Source of the DNA: Zelopaecilomyces penicillatus
Taxonomy: Eukaryota > Ascomycota > Sordariomycetes > Hypocreales > Pseudodiploosporaceae
Assembly (NCBI GenBank): GCA_005765155.1
Contig: VCCP01000005.1
Location: 3,782,001 to 3,846,000, forward strand
Direction: 5' to 3'
Length of the DNA stretch: 64,000 nucleotides
Below, piece after piece: positions 44,856 to 58,700 of the stretch. Each line of letters starts with the position of its first letter. The first letter of the stretch is position 1. A program made the position numbers and the translations under genes. The notes beneath the pieces are model-generated. The model was not told where the DNA came from, made no database searches, and was given only the letters and a program-made list of their open reading frames with translations.

Positions 44856-47800
44856 ATGACCTCAACAGAACAAGCTCGTGTGAGCAGCAGCCAAATTCAA
44901 GCTTTCCAGTCCATCTCACCCCTCTCGCCAGTCCACAATACCCTTCCAGAACCGCCAGACCTCGACCGCAGCACCAGCTTTACCACAACAGATGCGAGTT
45001 CCTCTAAACTGAACACAGCAACGGTAAATCTTATCGATGGCAATCTTCGGGCCACCGGCACCGGGGGTGGCCGTTTCCTCCGGGAAGCTCACACTTTACC
45101 GGCTGACAACGTGCGTTCCAACTCACAAAGCCCTTTCCGACTCACTATGCCAGCTATTTCCCCCGGGCAGCTCGCCTTCTCGGCAATGCAATATCTTCCT
45201 GTACCTATATTGGTCTTGAATAGTTTGAAGACAGTCGTATTAGCGAATGAGGCTATGGGAAGGATGCTCGGGATTGGTTCCGACGAGTCGAATGGCGAAG
45301 ATTTGTCGACCACCATCGATCAATTGCGAGGCCAAACACTGTCTCAGGTTGGCATCGACATGTTGCAGGATGGACATCCAGTTTGGATTACATGGGAAAC
45401 ATTTCTGGACACTCTGGTTACCGAAGTTGGTGTTCGACCAACAACCACTGGTCAGTGGCGAACTTCTAGCTGCGGTGGCGATGCGACACCCACCATCGGT
45501 ACATTACCCAATCTTGACGGCGCAGTAAGCTCTGTGGGGCAGTCCACTCGGGACGCCATCGTCGAAGTCGTTATATCTCGCAAGGACATCACCAAGACCG
45601 CATTTGATAGCCGATACAAAACTAAAGAATCTGAATACCAAGCCTTCGCTAAGATGATTATTACCATCTGGGAAATCGAGGATAAGCAAACTTACTTTAC
45701 CTTGACTTTCACTAATACGGGGTCTAATACACCGATTCCAACGAATCCCAGAAAGGCGATGGCTAGGTCCGGCACTTTAGATGCCATAGATCGGAAATCG
45801 ATCGCCCACTCCAACCCCCCATCCGTGGCCTCGAGCCGCGACTCTAGTTCTCCTTCTTTCTATAGCCCGGGTATGATTACCATGTCTTCTAGTCCATTTC
45901 CACCAATGGGACCTCCATCTGTTGCGTCACATTCTCATGGTAGTACCCCATCAATGCTACAAAAGATCATTCGGATGAAAGATGCATTGCTAGACAATAC
46001 TAAGATGCCCATTATTGCCATGTGGAAGGACGGGACTGTCATCTTTCCCAATAAAGCCGCAAGAGAACTGCTTCCTAGAGATGTGAACCTAGACTCGTCT
46101 AGTGATGGGCATGATCTGTTGGCGAACTGGAAAGTTTGGACGGAAGATTTTTCTCGACAGTTGGATATTAGCGAACATCCCCTTTCAATCTTAATCAGAA
46201 CCGAGACACCATTCGCAAGCATTCGTGTCGGGATGTATGATGCAGAAGACAGGAAGATTGTGTTTGACATGCTTGGTGAAGCCATCTGTGACGATACTAC
46301 CCATGAGTTTCTTGCAGGTGTTATCACAGGTTGCGATGTCACTGTTATGACTGAAGAGATTACACAAATCAAAGAGCGTGATGAGGAACGATTCAGAGTA
46401 ATATGCGATACAATGCCGCAACTTGTGTGGACCGCCACACCCGATGGTGGGCACGACTTTTTCAACACGAGATGGTACAACTATACCGGACTAGAGCCTG
46501 AACAGTGCCTGGGGTTCGCGTGGCAAAGCCCTTTCCACCCCGACGATTTACCAGAAGCCCTTACAAGATGGAAACATTCGCTAAAAACTGGGAATCCTTA
46601 CATGATGGAATATCGCTGCCGAAGTAAAGAAGGCGAATGGAGGTGGTTTCTAGGACGTGCCCTGGCAGTGAGAAATAAGGAAACTGGCACTATTGAGAAA
46701 TGGCTTGGTATGTAACCCAGCTTCGAATGGGTGAGTATTATGGTGACTCTAACCAGTTCAAAATAGGAACATGCACCGACATTCATGAAAGCATGGAAAC
46801 TAAATTGAATGCAAAACGTACTCGTCAACAATTGCTCGGTGTCATAGCGCATTCTCACGTCTCCATATTTACAGTTGACCCAAAGCGACGTGTTACCATG
46901 CTCGAGGGCGCTTTGATTTGGAATAAATTTTCTGAAGATCATCAAGATGGAAGCAGGTGGTACATTGGGGAGAACATGTACACAGTGTTCAGCCGCCTAA
47001 CAGAACAGAAATCAGAACAACATCCTGAATGGCTCGAGTCTGTTGAAGATATTCTTGAAGGGAGGATCACTGCAGATCTCAAAGAACACGGACTTGGTAA
47101 GCTAAGAAAAAGGTGAAAACTGTGTATTTGACAAGACTAAGACTGGTGATAGACAATCGTTGGTATCGAACACGATTTCTACCAATGTTCGGCAAAAAGA
47201 CACAAAACGGCAAAACCTTGAATGAAACATGCATTGATGGTGTAATCGGAGTTATCATGGACGTTACTGAGCTGAAAGTAAGAGGGGAGGAGCTACGAGA
47301 GCAATCTAAAGAAAAGCGGCGTGCTATGGCGAACGAAGCCGCCGCCAAGGAGGCAACGAGACTCAAAAGCCAATTTCTAGCTAATATGTCGCATGAGATT
47401 CGAACACCAATCACGGGCGTTTTGGGCATGGCTGAACTCCTAGGAGATATGGAGCTGGATGAGGAACAGCGCGAATACGTTGATAACATACAAAGCTCGG
47501 CAACTTCCTTGCTCACTGTCATCAATGATATTTTAGACTTTTCAAAAGTCGAATCTGGCCGACTTGATATCGAGGAAGTCCAATTTTCGTTATCACTCAT
47601 TGTCAAAGAGGTGGGGAGAATGTTGCAGTTTGCAGTTGAAAGGAAAAGTTTGGATTTCCAGTCAGACATTGGGGACGACATTGAGAATGACATGATTGTG
47701 CTCGGGGATCCTGGCCGTTTGCGCCAGATAATTACAAATCTTCTCACAAACAGCATCAAGTTCACTAACCAAGGCCATGTCAGATTCTCGGTGATAAAGG

Positions 47801-49148
47801 AAAAGGAGACCGCTGATTCCATTGAAGTCAAATTTGTTATCGAGGACACAGGCATTGGTATTCAGGAAGACGTGCGCAAGAAGCTCTTTAAACCTTTCAG
47901 TCAGGGAGACGCATCTACTGCGCGACGTTTTGGAGGCACTGGGCTGGGGTTGACCATCTGCAAGAATTTGTTGGGGTTAATGCATGGCCGTATCACGCTC
48001 GAATCAACAGTGGGCAGCGGCACCACGGCGACCTTTTGGATACCATTCAACAAACCCCAGGGGCCCAGTGATGCAAAATTGGCGCAACCTGGGGCAATCC
48101 CGGACCGGCTTCAATCCGAACTCAGTTTGTCATGCAACAGTTCAGAATATGATCAATTCACGGGCAACTCACAGGGCTCCGAAAACGGCGGGCTGTCATC
48201 ATCCTTGCCACGTCGACGGTTGTCAAACAGAACCTCTCCCAGTGTGGAGGAAGAATTGCCTAGATCGGAGCGTTCGAAAGTGCACATATTGGTGGTTGAG
48301 GATAAGTTAGTAAACCCCTTTTATCACTCAGTAGCTGGATCGAGAACTTACACTACTTGTTTAGCCCCGTGAACCAGAAAATTGCTACCAAAACGATTGT
48401 CAAGCTAGGGTTTCAGGTTACTGCGACTTGGAATGGCAAAGAAGCGCTAGATTACATGCTTGGTGCCTCACAAGGTCGGAACAGGAAGCCGGACATAATT
48501 TTGATGGACGTGCAGATGCCCATCATCGACGGGTACAAGTGTACACACGTACTACGCCATCACCTCCCCTATAAAGCTCTCGTTCAGAATGTGCCTATAG
48601 TGGCAATGACGGCCTCAGCGATCCAGGGAGACCGTGAGAAATGTACTAGAGCTGGTATGGATGACTATCTTGCAAAACCGGTAACCATGAAGGTTTTGGA
48701 GAAGATGTTGATACGATGGTCACGCTCACGGCGAACGTCATCTCAACACGAACCTCCAACTTCGGAATGCTCAGAGATCGGCGAGCATTGTGATAATGCG
48801 GATATTCCACATCTAGGAATTGAGGAGAATGAATTTTCACCAGCGACACACCTTCTGGACGATCTTCAGAACAGCCCAGTCACACCTCGTCCACTCACCA
48901 GGAATGGACTCAACGAACCGTCCCCATTTGACTCGCCTGCTGCCGTTGAGATGATACCTCAGATCAGGCGAGCGGAAAATGAGAAGGAATGGTCGAGCAT
49001 GCTCCAAGAAAATAAATTGATTGATGCGGCAGGTGGTCTGCCGGTTGACATGCGCAATAACTCATTCCCAGAGGCTGGAGCAGGTGAGGCGTTGACAGAA
49101 GCAAATGTTAACAAACTGGAGAACGAGAATGAGCATTCACGACGTTAG
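44856..49148 (+). CDS. Hybrid sensor histidine kinase with PAS domains
   Basis: Four exons, 44856-46707, 46767-47096, 47153-48305 and 48365-49148, give 1,372 residues. Each junction restores a motif: KWLG|TCTDIHE, GLD|NRWYR and VVED|NPVNQ. Order: a Ser/Thr-rich leader; a PAS-like domain at about 105-300 (YLPVPILVLN, VLANEAMGRMLGI); a second at about 370-510; a clear PAS/PAC at about 515-630 (DTMPQLVWTATPDG, NYTGLEPEQCLGFAW, EYRCRSKEGEWRWFLGRA); another at about 640-780; then the kinase core with H-box SHEIRTP (His808), N-box NLLTNSIKFT, G-boxes DTGIGI and GTGLGL; then a receiver domain (Asp1160 in MDVQMP, MTASA, LAKPV). It has no membrane segment, so it is probably cytosolic. Family knowledge: signal passes His to Asp to a phosphotransfer protein (Ypd1) and on to the HOG pathway or Skn7. 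The stimulus is unknown. The kinase converges on NoxA. Confidence 0.94.
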
Positions 49149-50070
49149 CATCCCACATTTCTTGCAATCTATGCCATGGAAGCAATAGCGTGACAAACCG
49201 AATGGCGCATCTAGCTATATTGCGCTGTCCATGACGCGGCCTTCTGTTGACGTTTACATATTGCTTTATTTCTTGTTTCTTTTCTTTTCCTATAATCTAC
49301 ATATGGCACAAGCTATATTCGTTAAGCGAGCTATGTTGGAAATTTCTTTAATTCTTCACCGACTTGATGTTGAGTTTTAATCACTTGCTGATTTTCATAT
49401 TGTGGTATTCCACTACGAACTACTTACGCGGCGTTACACAGGGGGGGTTGGGGTTGGGGTCGGGGTCAGGAGAAATCGAGTCATCGCATTTGGATGACAA
49501 CGACGAACACGGAATACAGGCCTATTTATACAGCGGACTCGGTGTACACGGAAACCGGGATGTCTTTTTTCTTTACTTATCTGTTTCTCTCTCTCTCTCG
49601 TATCGAGATCATGTTGCGACTCATTTTGGAGACTTGCTAGAACGGACCTGGCCTGTGGCTCTCTTCGTTTGCTGCATTGCGACGGTTGAAGTGGAGCATG
49701 GTTGACAGTTTTTTTTTCTTTTCTTTTCTTTCTTACTTGGAGGCAAAAGTTATGTGGCGTACACGAGAACCGGATAACAAGGATGGCAGGAATGAAACAT
49801 GAGATCTTGTTGATCTAGCAATTAGCTAAACATGACCGAGGCACAAGTCCTCACCTATTCATAATAGGGACTTGAATGATATAAAAAATTTCAACATTTT
49901 AAAACTATCATTCCTCTTGGCCTTGGGAGCACTGTTCTCAAACCAAGAAAAAGTACTAGATGGTGTGGATACTATGAATGTGAGAAATAAATGACACGCT
50001 TTCACATTTAAGACGTGATTGTTGATATAGGCGGGATAACTAGCTAAGAAAAAGACCCAAAACATGATAA
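49149..50070. other. Intergenic stretch between convergent kinase and NoxA genes
   Basis: About 920 bases of shared 3' flank. No gene seen. Confidence 0.65.
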
Positions 50071-51918
50071 TTAGAAATGCTCTTTCCAGAAACGGAACTC
50101 CACTTCCCGAGCGGTGGCAGCTTTGCAAGCTGATTTAATGTCGCGAGCTATAAGGATAGACAGGTTAGCAAAATAGAACAAAAATAAAAGGACAAAGATG
50201 CATTTGAAAGAAAGGAGAATGTTGAGTAGAACATACCTGCTGCGGATGGACCACAAAAGTAAACACCGACCGTTGTCCTCATGCTTCCCTCTAGGCCGTT
50301 CAGATACGTGCGGTCAAGGATACCATCGCGCATGGTAGTAAATAGACGAGAAAAGTTGGGACGACCAAAGTGAGTACGTGACTTGAGCTCTGTTAGGGGA
50401 TCCATTTCGGCACCGACGCTGTTGAGGACAATATTCTGCTGCGTGTCCATGTCAAGCTTCTGGGTGAGATAGGTGTGGATCTTGAGGAACTCGATGCCGG
50501 AACCGCCGGGCAGGCGGGCGGCTTCATTAGACTGCTCCTCGAGAGAGGAGAGTAGGGTTTGGAACCACTCAAAGGAACCGGTGTCCTTGCAGACCCAGAT
50601 GAACTCGACTCGGCGGAGTCGCGTAGGCGGGTTGGGCGAGTTGCGAAGATGCCATATGTTCTTGAGAATGGATGCCCAAGGCGTCACACCAATACCAGTA
50701 CCAACGAGCACGGCGATTTCATTTTCGAAAACGTCCTCGGCGGGCGCACCATAGGGTCCGTCAATACGCAGGCCTGGCATCTGCTGACCATTTTGTAGAG
50801 CGACCTCGTACATTCCCATTGGGTCGACACCGTCGTAGAACTTGGCCTGGGCAGCACCGGCACCGAGAGCATCTCCCAGCTCACGGGTGAAGTCGCCAAC
50901 CTGACGAACGTGGATGGAGACATAGGGGTCAAATGGGCACGATGTGATGGTGAACGGATGCCACTGGTACTTTGAAACGGAGGGCACCTGCAGGAACAGC
51001 CACTGTCCGGCCTTGTACCTAAACGAGGGCTTGTTGAACTGGATTTCGACGACATCGTAAGGGTGACGGATGACTCGGGTAATCTGAGTCTCACGACGGG
51101 CACGAATCTCACGGTAGAGACGCTCCACCAGGTAGAGTCCACCAGTAACCAGTTCCCATCGCCATCCCAGATAACCAATGCAGTGCGTCCAGTACTGCTC
51201 GCCAGCAAAAGGAGAAAAGGCATCCACAGAGTCACGGACGAAGCAGCCAACTGTGTGAGTATACAGAGCCATCAGGAAGGGAATAAAAAGATGATGCGTG
51301 TACCAAAATGTCTCGAACGACTGCTGTCGGATGCGGGAATGGGCAGTAGTATACATGAGCAGCATACAAAGCAACATGATATGGCCAGTGATTCCACCGG
51401 GCTGGACGTAGTGGATCTGTAGAGCGCTAACAGGACGGATCTGCGTCTTTTCGACGTTGTAAAAGTTCACATAATGGGCCGAGGTGTGCAGGATGCTGTA
51501 AAGAAGAAGAGCGTAGGCGAGCTGACGGTGCATCCAGAGATTTTCGTCGAGCGGGATGAAGCGAATCTTGGGGCGGATCCATCGCATGATTGTTCGGCAG
51601 ACGGGGAGCAAGATCAACATTCCGTCGACGCTAAGCACGAGACCGGCGCCTCGAGAGATCCATACTGAGTACTCCAGCGTGTTTAAGCCTGCCAATCTTA
51701 TATCTGAAGCCTGTTTCCACCTATATACGGAGTTGTGTGGTAAGCACCTTGGTTTGAAACAAAATGATAATGGTGCAGAATCACCAAGAGAGGAAGGGAA
51801 CTTACCATCCATATGCAAAGATTCCCCAATGGAAAGTCCAGAAGAGAATATGGAACCCCAGTTTCTGGAAGGTAAACTGCTTACGTATTAACTCGGCGTA
51901 AGAGAGTTGTCCCGCCAT
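50071..51918 (-). CDS. noxA: NADPH oxidase A (NOX family)
   Basis: Three exons on the minus strand, 51918-51806, 51720-50237 and 50147-50071, give 557 residues. The last small exon supplies the conserved C-terminus ending WKEHF. Six membrane helices carry the two haem-ligand His pairs (His in HRQLAYALLLYSILH and in WYTHHLF...LYTH). These are followed by the FAD site HPFTITS, the NADPH sites GTGIGVTPWASI and WVCKDTGSFEW, and CGPSAA near the end. Strong overall agreement with fungal NoxA (about 550 residues), without the N-terminal extension of NoxB or EF-hands of NoxC. Known reaction: electron transfer from NADPH across the membrane to oxygen, making superoxide. It works with the regulator NoxR and small GTPase Rac in sexual development, hyphal fusion and host interaction. 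Confidence 0.96.
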
Positions 51919-54900
51919 CTTGAATTTGTCGTTGGAACGAGTCCGATTAATGCTTGGCAGCTAAGACTGAACGAATGTCGACCCGCGACAATTCCAACTG
52001 GGAGACGTTGGTCGTCAACAGCTGCTCCGGGTCGTCGATTCAAGAGGTTTCAGGGCCTATTCTTATTCTCTAGACGATTGCTCGATTCCCAAGCATCTAT
52101 AATTGCGGCGCGCGGGAAAAGAAAGAGAGTAAATCCAGCTCGGTGCGGGAGGAAAAGTGAAGGAAGTGGGAGCGGACGATGCTCAACCCGGAACTTGATT
52201 AAAGGAGGAGAAGAAAGAAAAAAAGAGAGAAAGAAAAGAACGAGTCGATATCCAAGGGGGGAAAAGAGCGATCTGAGCCAGCAGCCGGAAATTCCCAGGG
52301 ACTATCGAGATGGAAATGAGGGAGCGAAAGGAGAATGGCGTTTTTTCTTTCTCTTGGAACCTCGCCAAGCAAACAGGTGAGTGGAAACAAGGACGACAAG
52401 ATGGCGTGGCGGGAACCGGGCACGACGAATTGATATGGCAAGGAACAAAATAGGGTTGCCGGCTATGTGTGAACGGATCAACTGTCCGGGAAAGTCAGTC
52501 CCCGATTTCCAGACGCTGTGAGTTCGGATGTCAGATTAGGTTGTCTGAGATCGTGAAACGCAGTCGGGCCCCGTCCTCCGTAACTGGGAGCGAAAGTGTA
52601 AAAGATGGTCGGTAAAGAGAGCCGATGTTGCGGGTTGCCTGCGCGCAAAATGGACAAGGCTGTGGCGGGGGCGTCGGAGGTGAGAGGGGAGGGGGGCGGA
52701 TGGAGATCAGACGTAGCAGAAGCCGCCACGGACGTCCTTTGAGGAAGGGGACCCAAAGAATTGTCTATTACAAAGGTGCCCCAGCATGTGCGCGCGACCC
52801 CGTTTAGAGAGCTGGGCAGGCTGAGATGGAACTTGGGAAGATTGAAGACGGGGGGTGGGTGCGGAATGTGCGACGACGAGCGTGACAGATGCGGTTTGAG
52901 GATGTCGGGAGTGGTGTTTCGAACATTTGGCAGGGGTCCTAACAGGTACCGCACAGCATGCGAGAGGAGCCAAAAGTGTGGGCACCCTGTGGTTCGGGTT
53001 CCCTTTTTGTTTCGGCGACCACGCTTTAAACCCGTTTACTGCAAGCGAGTAGTTTGCGATGCGACACAGCGGTAGTAGGATAGTTGCCTGAAGAAGGTTT
53101 CTGGCCAGCGCAAGAGAGAGAAACGGGGAAGGAAAAGAGTGGGAAAGAATGGACGGGGAGCGGTGGAAGGACGGCCATGCAGCCACTTTGGCGATGCTGC
53201 AAGGTAGGCTATTTGTCCAGTTGCTCCAGTTGCTCTATTATGGGTGTAATCCGTCCTTGTGCGCTCCACTTGCTTGCATCGGCCGGGGCAATTGATTTCT
53301 ATTTTCGGCGCACATGGCCATGAATACCTGCATCGCTCGACACTATCTGCAATTACGCGGTAGTGCTCCCCTCCGTCTGATCTTTTCTTGTCTCTGATGG
53401 TGTAAAAAGCGTTGGGTGTAGCAGTTGATTGAAGGATAATGTGTGGCTGCCAGCCGCCCAGCTCTTTGGGTCCCCTGTGCTCCAAGGGCTGCGACGGCTT
53501 GTTACTGGCTGGCGCCTCCTGTGTGCCCTGTGTGCCCTGTGCTGGGCAGGTAGCACGGCGCTTAGACGCTGGGTGTTGGGCCAACCACAGCGCTGGCTGC
53601 CGTCCCCTGGCAGCATCGCACAGTGGATGGCTTGCTTGGCCTGCTACACTAGTGGCCGTGGGGTGGAGACTGGAGGGGGGGCTTGGGGGGCCTTTAAATA
53701 CCACCTACAACGGGGTGCGTTAGAGGCCGTTTCTGTAAAGTATTACAGCAGGTATCGTGCTCTGTAATTAGGTATAGCCGAGTTCTCTAGGACAATACGG
53801 AGTACGTGACCTATCAGTTCCAATACCTGTTGGTGATTTGTCCTGCCCAGCCTCCAACACTCACAATTTTACATTATCAACACACAAAGCTGGCCACTTA
53901 CAAGGAGGAATGATGACCTGCAACAACATGGATGCATTGGTCTGGTCCAATGTGTCGCGTAACAGGTGTCTCTCAAGATGACTTGTCTGATCTCAAGACG
54001 GGCTCCGGAACAACGGCAACGCCATGCTACCAACTGACCTCGTACTGCGTAGTAATTACCAGCCACGAACCACCTTAGGATGAAATTCTGTAGACAGCCA
54101 TTTAGTTACTCCCCTCCTCCACTTCAGCCCAGCCCAGTCCTGAAACACGGAGAGACTGGATCGACGAACCATCCGTGCATCTTAAACAACAGAAAATCTA
54201 CACTGCCGTTCCGCCCGCGTCCGTCCAGCAGATGCTTGCTTTGCTGCAAGGGCTTTTGTCAAAGAAGGTTTGTTTCGACTTTAACGTCAAGCACGCCGAC
54301 CCCGTTTATGCTGTTGCCGTTGTTGGACTGGTGAGACGAGGCCGGCTCTTCCATTCGCTCTCCGATCTTTGCTTACTACTATTATGCGATGATAGGGCTA
54401 GGTAATTAATGCCAGGGGACGACACCAGACTAACAAAGATGCAACACAATTCCCATACAAGTGTGCAGTGATCACCACGTGCAAGGACCGTTTATGGCGG
54501 CGGGATTGAGAAGGGGGGTTTGAGGGGGTTCTGAATCTTCGAAACGGTAGGACAAACGACTGCCGAGTGCCGCTTACAATACCCTCCCTCCCTATCTTCC
54601 TACCTCCACTCGTATCTCTCTCCTGTCGCGTGTTGTGTCTCCAGGAGATGCGGGCGCCAACCCAGGCTGCAGCCCTTTTCATCTCATTGCCGAGTGCCAT
54701 GGATTCACAGGCCCGACCGCGGGCTATTCCCGCATGTGCACGTTGGAGCCCGCTGGTTTCAACCAGTGATTATGCTCTTCTAAAGCCACCGCATTTACTT
54801 CCTACATTGTGGCTGTAGCTTTGCATGTTCCATTTTCAACGTCCACTGATATAGAATCCATCTGGAGTTGCCATACGTCACAGTGGAGACCTTGACAACA

Positions 54901-55715
54901 CCCCGCATTCCCTTTTACAAGTTGACAGGAAACATGAGCTCTATTTACTCACCAAGAGGACGGACACAAAGCACATTTATTAATTGTCCAAGTTGTAGGT
55001 AATTGGTAGGTCTTCCGCATATCATATTATGCTTAGCTTTTGAATGTTTAGAAGGGGCAGGTGTGCTGTTCCTCGTTGGCCGTATTTGGTCATTCAATAC
55101 GTCAAAGCAAGTTCTGGTCTTCCAATCTCATATTAAATACGACGTGCGGTATTGGCTGCCCTGTGGAACTGTACCAGCTCTTTCACGCGTTCATCCTCCA
55201 TCATCGTTCGTCAATTTGTTTCCCTTCCCTTTCCTTGCTTTTCGTCCACCCCCGCTATTGTAATATCTAATGAATGATGCTGTGCACCCCAAGCCCACCC
55301 ACCATCCGCTGGCAAGGTTTGCAAATTGCATTCATCATTGATGTAGGCAGACAACGGCCGCTGCCAGTCACTGCCGGCCTTGAGAGTGCAACCAGCATTG
55401 ACCGATTGCAAGATGACGTCCTGTCTTAAATTCGTGTACAAATCAAATCCTCTCCTGCACGAACATTCCAGGACGCTGATGGGTGGCTGTTGCAGCTTGA
55501 TTGGCATTTGGTGGAGCCGCCAAGCTTGACAGGCGATTATGACGTAGTGCCTGCCCAGACCACAGACAGCTCTGTTATGAATCAAAACATGACACTCCAA
55601 TCCTCTTTAGATTTTTTGTGTATTCTTCATCTTGGTGTTCTAGAACCCATTGTTCAATGGTTCAAATAATTTCCAAAATCCACAATTAGATCACAAGAGC
55701 ATCGGCTACAGCGCC
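51919..55715. other. Long divergent intergenic stretch
   Basis: 3.8 kb between noxA (-) and the SMP/C2 gene (+). The first 700 bases are purine-rich on the + strand, consistent with a pyrimidine-rich noxA leader. TACGGAGTA occurs at 53795-53803 and a GTGCCCTGT-type short tandem near 53520-53545. Many overlapping frames of 60-220 residues occur, but none has a recognisable motif. Confidence 0.55.
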
Positions 55716-58700
55716 ATGGCCGACCAAGATGAACACAAGGATGCCCGACGGTATCAGGCGCCGTACAGCGCACGACATCCAATACCCACCGTATCAAAAT
55801 ATCGAGAAGAGAAGGACGCAAGGCGACAGCACGCACTTCAAAGCGAGAAATTAGTTGATCATGACGATGCATCCAATGTCTACGAGGCCAATACAGACCA
55901 CCAGGTCGACACAGATCAAGCTCAGAAAGACGGGGATCAGCAACCTCTAAAAGACACTTCTCAGGTCGACCCCGCATCTATAGACCCGGCCAGGAGGCGG
56001 AAGCTCTCCAAGGATAAACGATTAGAGAGAGCTGAACGCGAGGTCACTGATCCCGTTACCCATCTTCCAGTCAAGATCCATGACTTCACGGATGAAGCCC
56101 TTCAAGCCGTGGATGTCAATGAACCACCATTCGGCCTGACGAAAAAGACAGCTACTGGTCTAGAAGGGAAGAATAAATCAGATGATGACCTCAGAGATGA
56201 AAAAGAGCATGCCCAGAGGGAGCATTCCGACCTTGTAAACCGCTTCCCACCGCCCGATATGGATCTCCTGCGCCAGGAAATCACACTTGCCTGCAAGGGT
56301 AGTATTACCATGGCTCTTACTGGGGCTGCCGGAATATTAGCCATTACTTCTGGTTTTCAGTGGTTGACGCGAGGAGACAATTCTACAAGTGCTGGAGGGG
56401 GGAACAACCTGAAAAGCACTGTCATATTGCTTGTGTCTGTCACCACGAGTATCGCCGTGCTGTGGGCTCTCTTATTAGGGTTAAGAGAATGGACAGCAAA
56501 GAAGGTCAACAGCGTTATTGAAGATCATGTCTGGCAGGCCCAACGCCAACAAATGGAGAGTGAAGCAGGAAAGCATGGCTCTGAAACGACCCTGTGGCTC
56601 AATTCTTTACTCAGCTCAGTCTGGCCGCTCATTAACCCCGACTTATTCATCAGTGTGGCAGATACTCTTGAGGATGTCATGCAGGCCTCACTGCCAAAAC
56701 TGGTCCAGATGGTTAGTGTTGATGATATTGGCCAAGGTAGTGAGTCTATGCGTATCCTGGGAATTCGATGGCTTCCAACCGGTGCTGCCGCCAAAACAGT
56801 TACCGAAGACGGCAAACTAAAGTCAGAGGCGGAATCCAGCTCTGAAGAGGATAGAGATCGACAAACCAACGGTTCCGATAACCCAAATCAGGGAGATGAG
56901 CAAATGATGAATTCGGGAATGGAAGCCGAGGAGGGGGATTTTATAAATCTGGAAGTTGCATTTGCATACCGAACACGGTCCACTAGCAAGTCAATCAAAG
57001 AGCGGAGCAAGGACATGCATCTTTGCCTCGCCTTCTACCTACCAGGAAATTTGAAGATTCCTGTCTGGGTTGATCTACAGGGAATCATTGGCACAATGAG
57101 GCTACGGCTGCAGCTGACCCCTGATCCTCCATTTTTTGCTCTGTGCACCCTCACGTTTCTGGGCCAGCCAAAGGTAAACGTCAGCTGTGTACCCCTGAGC
57201 CAGCGTGGTCTTAACATCATGGACGTACCCTTCATCAGCAACTTCGTGCAATCTGCTGTCGATGCCGCCATGGCACAGTACGTGGCCCCCAAGAGTCTGA
57301 CTTTGGATCTCAAGGACATGTTGGCGGGTGATGACTTCAAAAAGGATACAAATGCCAAGGGTGTGTTGATGATCAATATCAAGCGAGGTTACGACTTCAA
57401 AGTTGCAGATAACGGAGTACCATTGCTAAAGAGTAGTGGTTCCGACCCGTACGTGTCTATAGGCTGGGCTAAATTTGGTAAAGTACTTTGGAGTACGCGA
57501 GTTCTGGTTTCTGAGATGGAGCCGCATTGGGATGAGACTTGTTTCGTGTTAGTCTCACCAGAAGAACTAAATATCGACGAAAGGCTTCGTGTGCAGCTTT
57601 GGGACTCTGATCGCTTCACTGCTGACGACGATCTTGGACGCATTGAAGTTGACCTTAAGGAATTAATGCAAAACCCTCAATCTCAAGGTCAAATGTGGCA
57701 TCGAACAGACGGCTTTAGAGCTTTAAAATCTGGTGAGGATATGCCTGGGAAGCTTGAGTGGAGTGTTGGTTATTTCGCCAAAGCACCAATTCAGCAGTGT
57801 CAGTTCGACCAACAAACCTACGACACAAAGGTTCGATCAATGGAACAACTCAAAGAGAAGGTTGACAAAAGCTGTGCAAAGAAGCTTCGTGAGGCGATGC
57901 TCAAAGATAGCGACTCTGATCGCAGTCGAAGTGAGTTGGAGCAACAGAAAGGTCAAGAGCTCAAAACAGAGCAGGATGCCATAATCACATCTGCTCCACC
58001 TCCCGATGGCTATCCCAGCGGTCTGTTTAGCTTGCAAATCCACAATATCACGGGCCTTGAAGTTCAACGTCTCAGCAAGAAGAAGGACGGAGAATGCGAC
58101 GATACTAGTGATGAAGAAACTGGCGAAGGGCTCCCGAGCGCCTATTGTACAGTTATCATCAATCACAAGAAGACGTACAAGACCAGAACAAAGCCACAAA
58201 ACTCGAAGCCATATTTCAATGCGGGATGCGAGAGGTTCATACGAGATTGGACAAAATGCGAGGTGTATGTGACTGTTAGAGATGCCCGACTTCACGAGGA
58301 CAATCCCTTGATGGGGATTGTTCACTTGCCCCTTGGCGAGCTATTCAAAGACCGCTCTCAGGTTAACGGATTTTGGCCTCTTTCTGGTGGCGTAGGACAC
58401 GGAAGAATCCGGCTGTCCATGGTCTGGCGCAGCGTCCAACTGCAGGCCCCGCGTGGCCTTCTCGGCTGGCAGATTGGTACTGTGAACGTGCAGCCCATAG
58501 CTACAGCTTTAGATTGCCCCGAAGATCTAAAATCGGCAAAGCTAAAGTTAAGTACTGACATCGGATTTGGAAAGATGTACGCGCGGGGAGAAGGAAAGGG
58601 CGAGTGGATGAGTCGGCAGGGAAAGAGTTTCAATCTCGCCGTTCACCAGCGTCACGGTAGCTGCCTATCGATTGCCTTCAAAAACAAGAGCAGTCTCTTT

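Noticed and set aside
52478..52954. Minus-strand frame of 158 residues in the noxA upstream region
   Set aside because: Ser/Pro-rich text without ordered blocks; likely a product of pyrimidine-rich DNA.
53036..53704. Minus-strand open frame of 222 residues upstream of noxA
   Set aside because: No domain, no splice signals, Pro/Arg-rich chance composition, and it overlaps equally long frames on the other strand.
54080..54405. Short frames of 76-84 residues with fairly ordered text
   Set aside because: No homologue that I recognise and no splice partner; too short to support without expression data.
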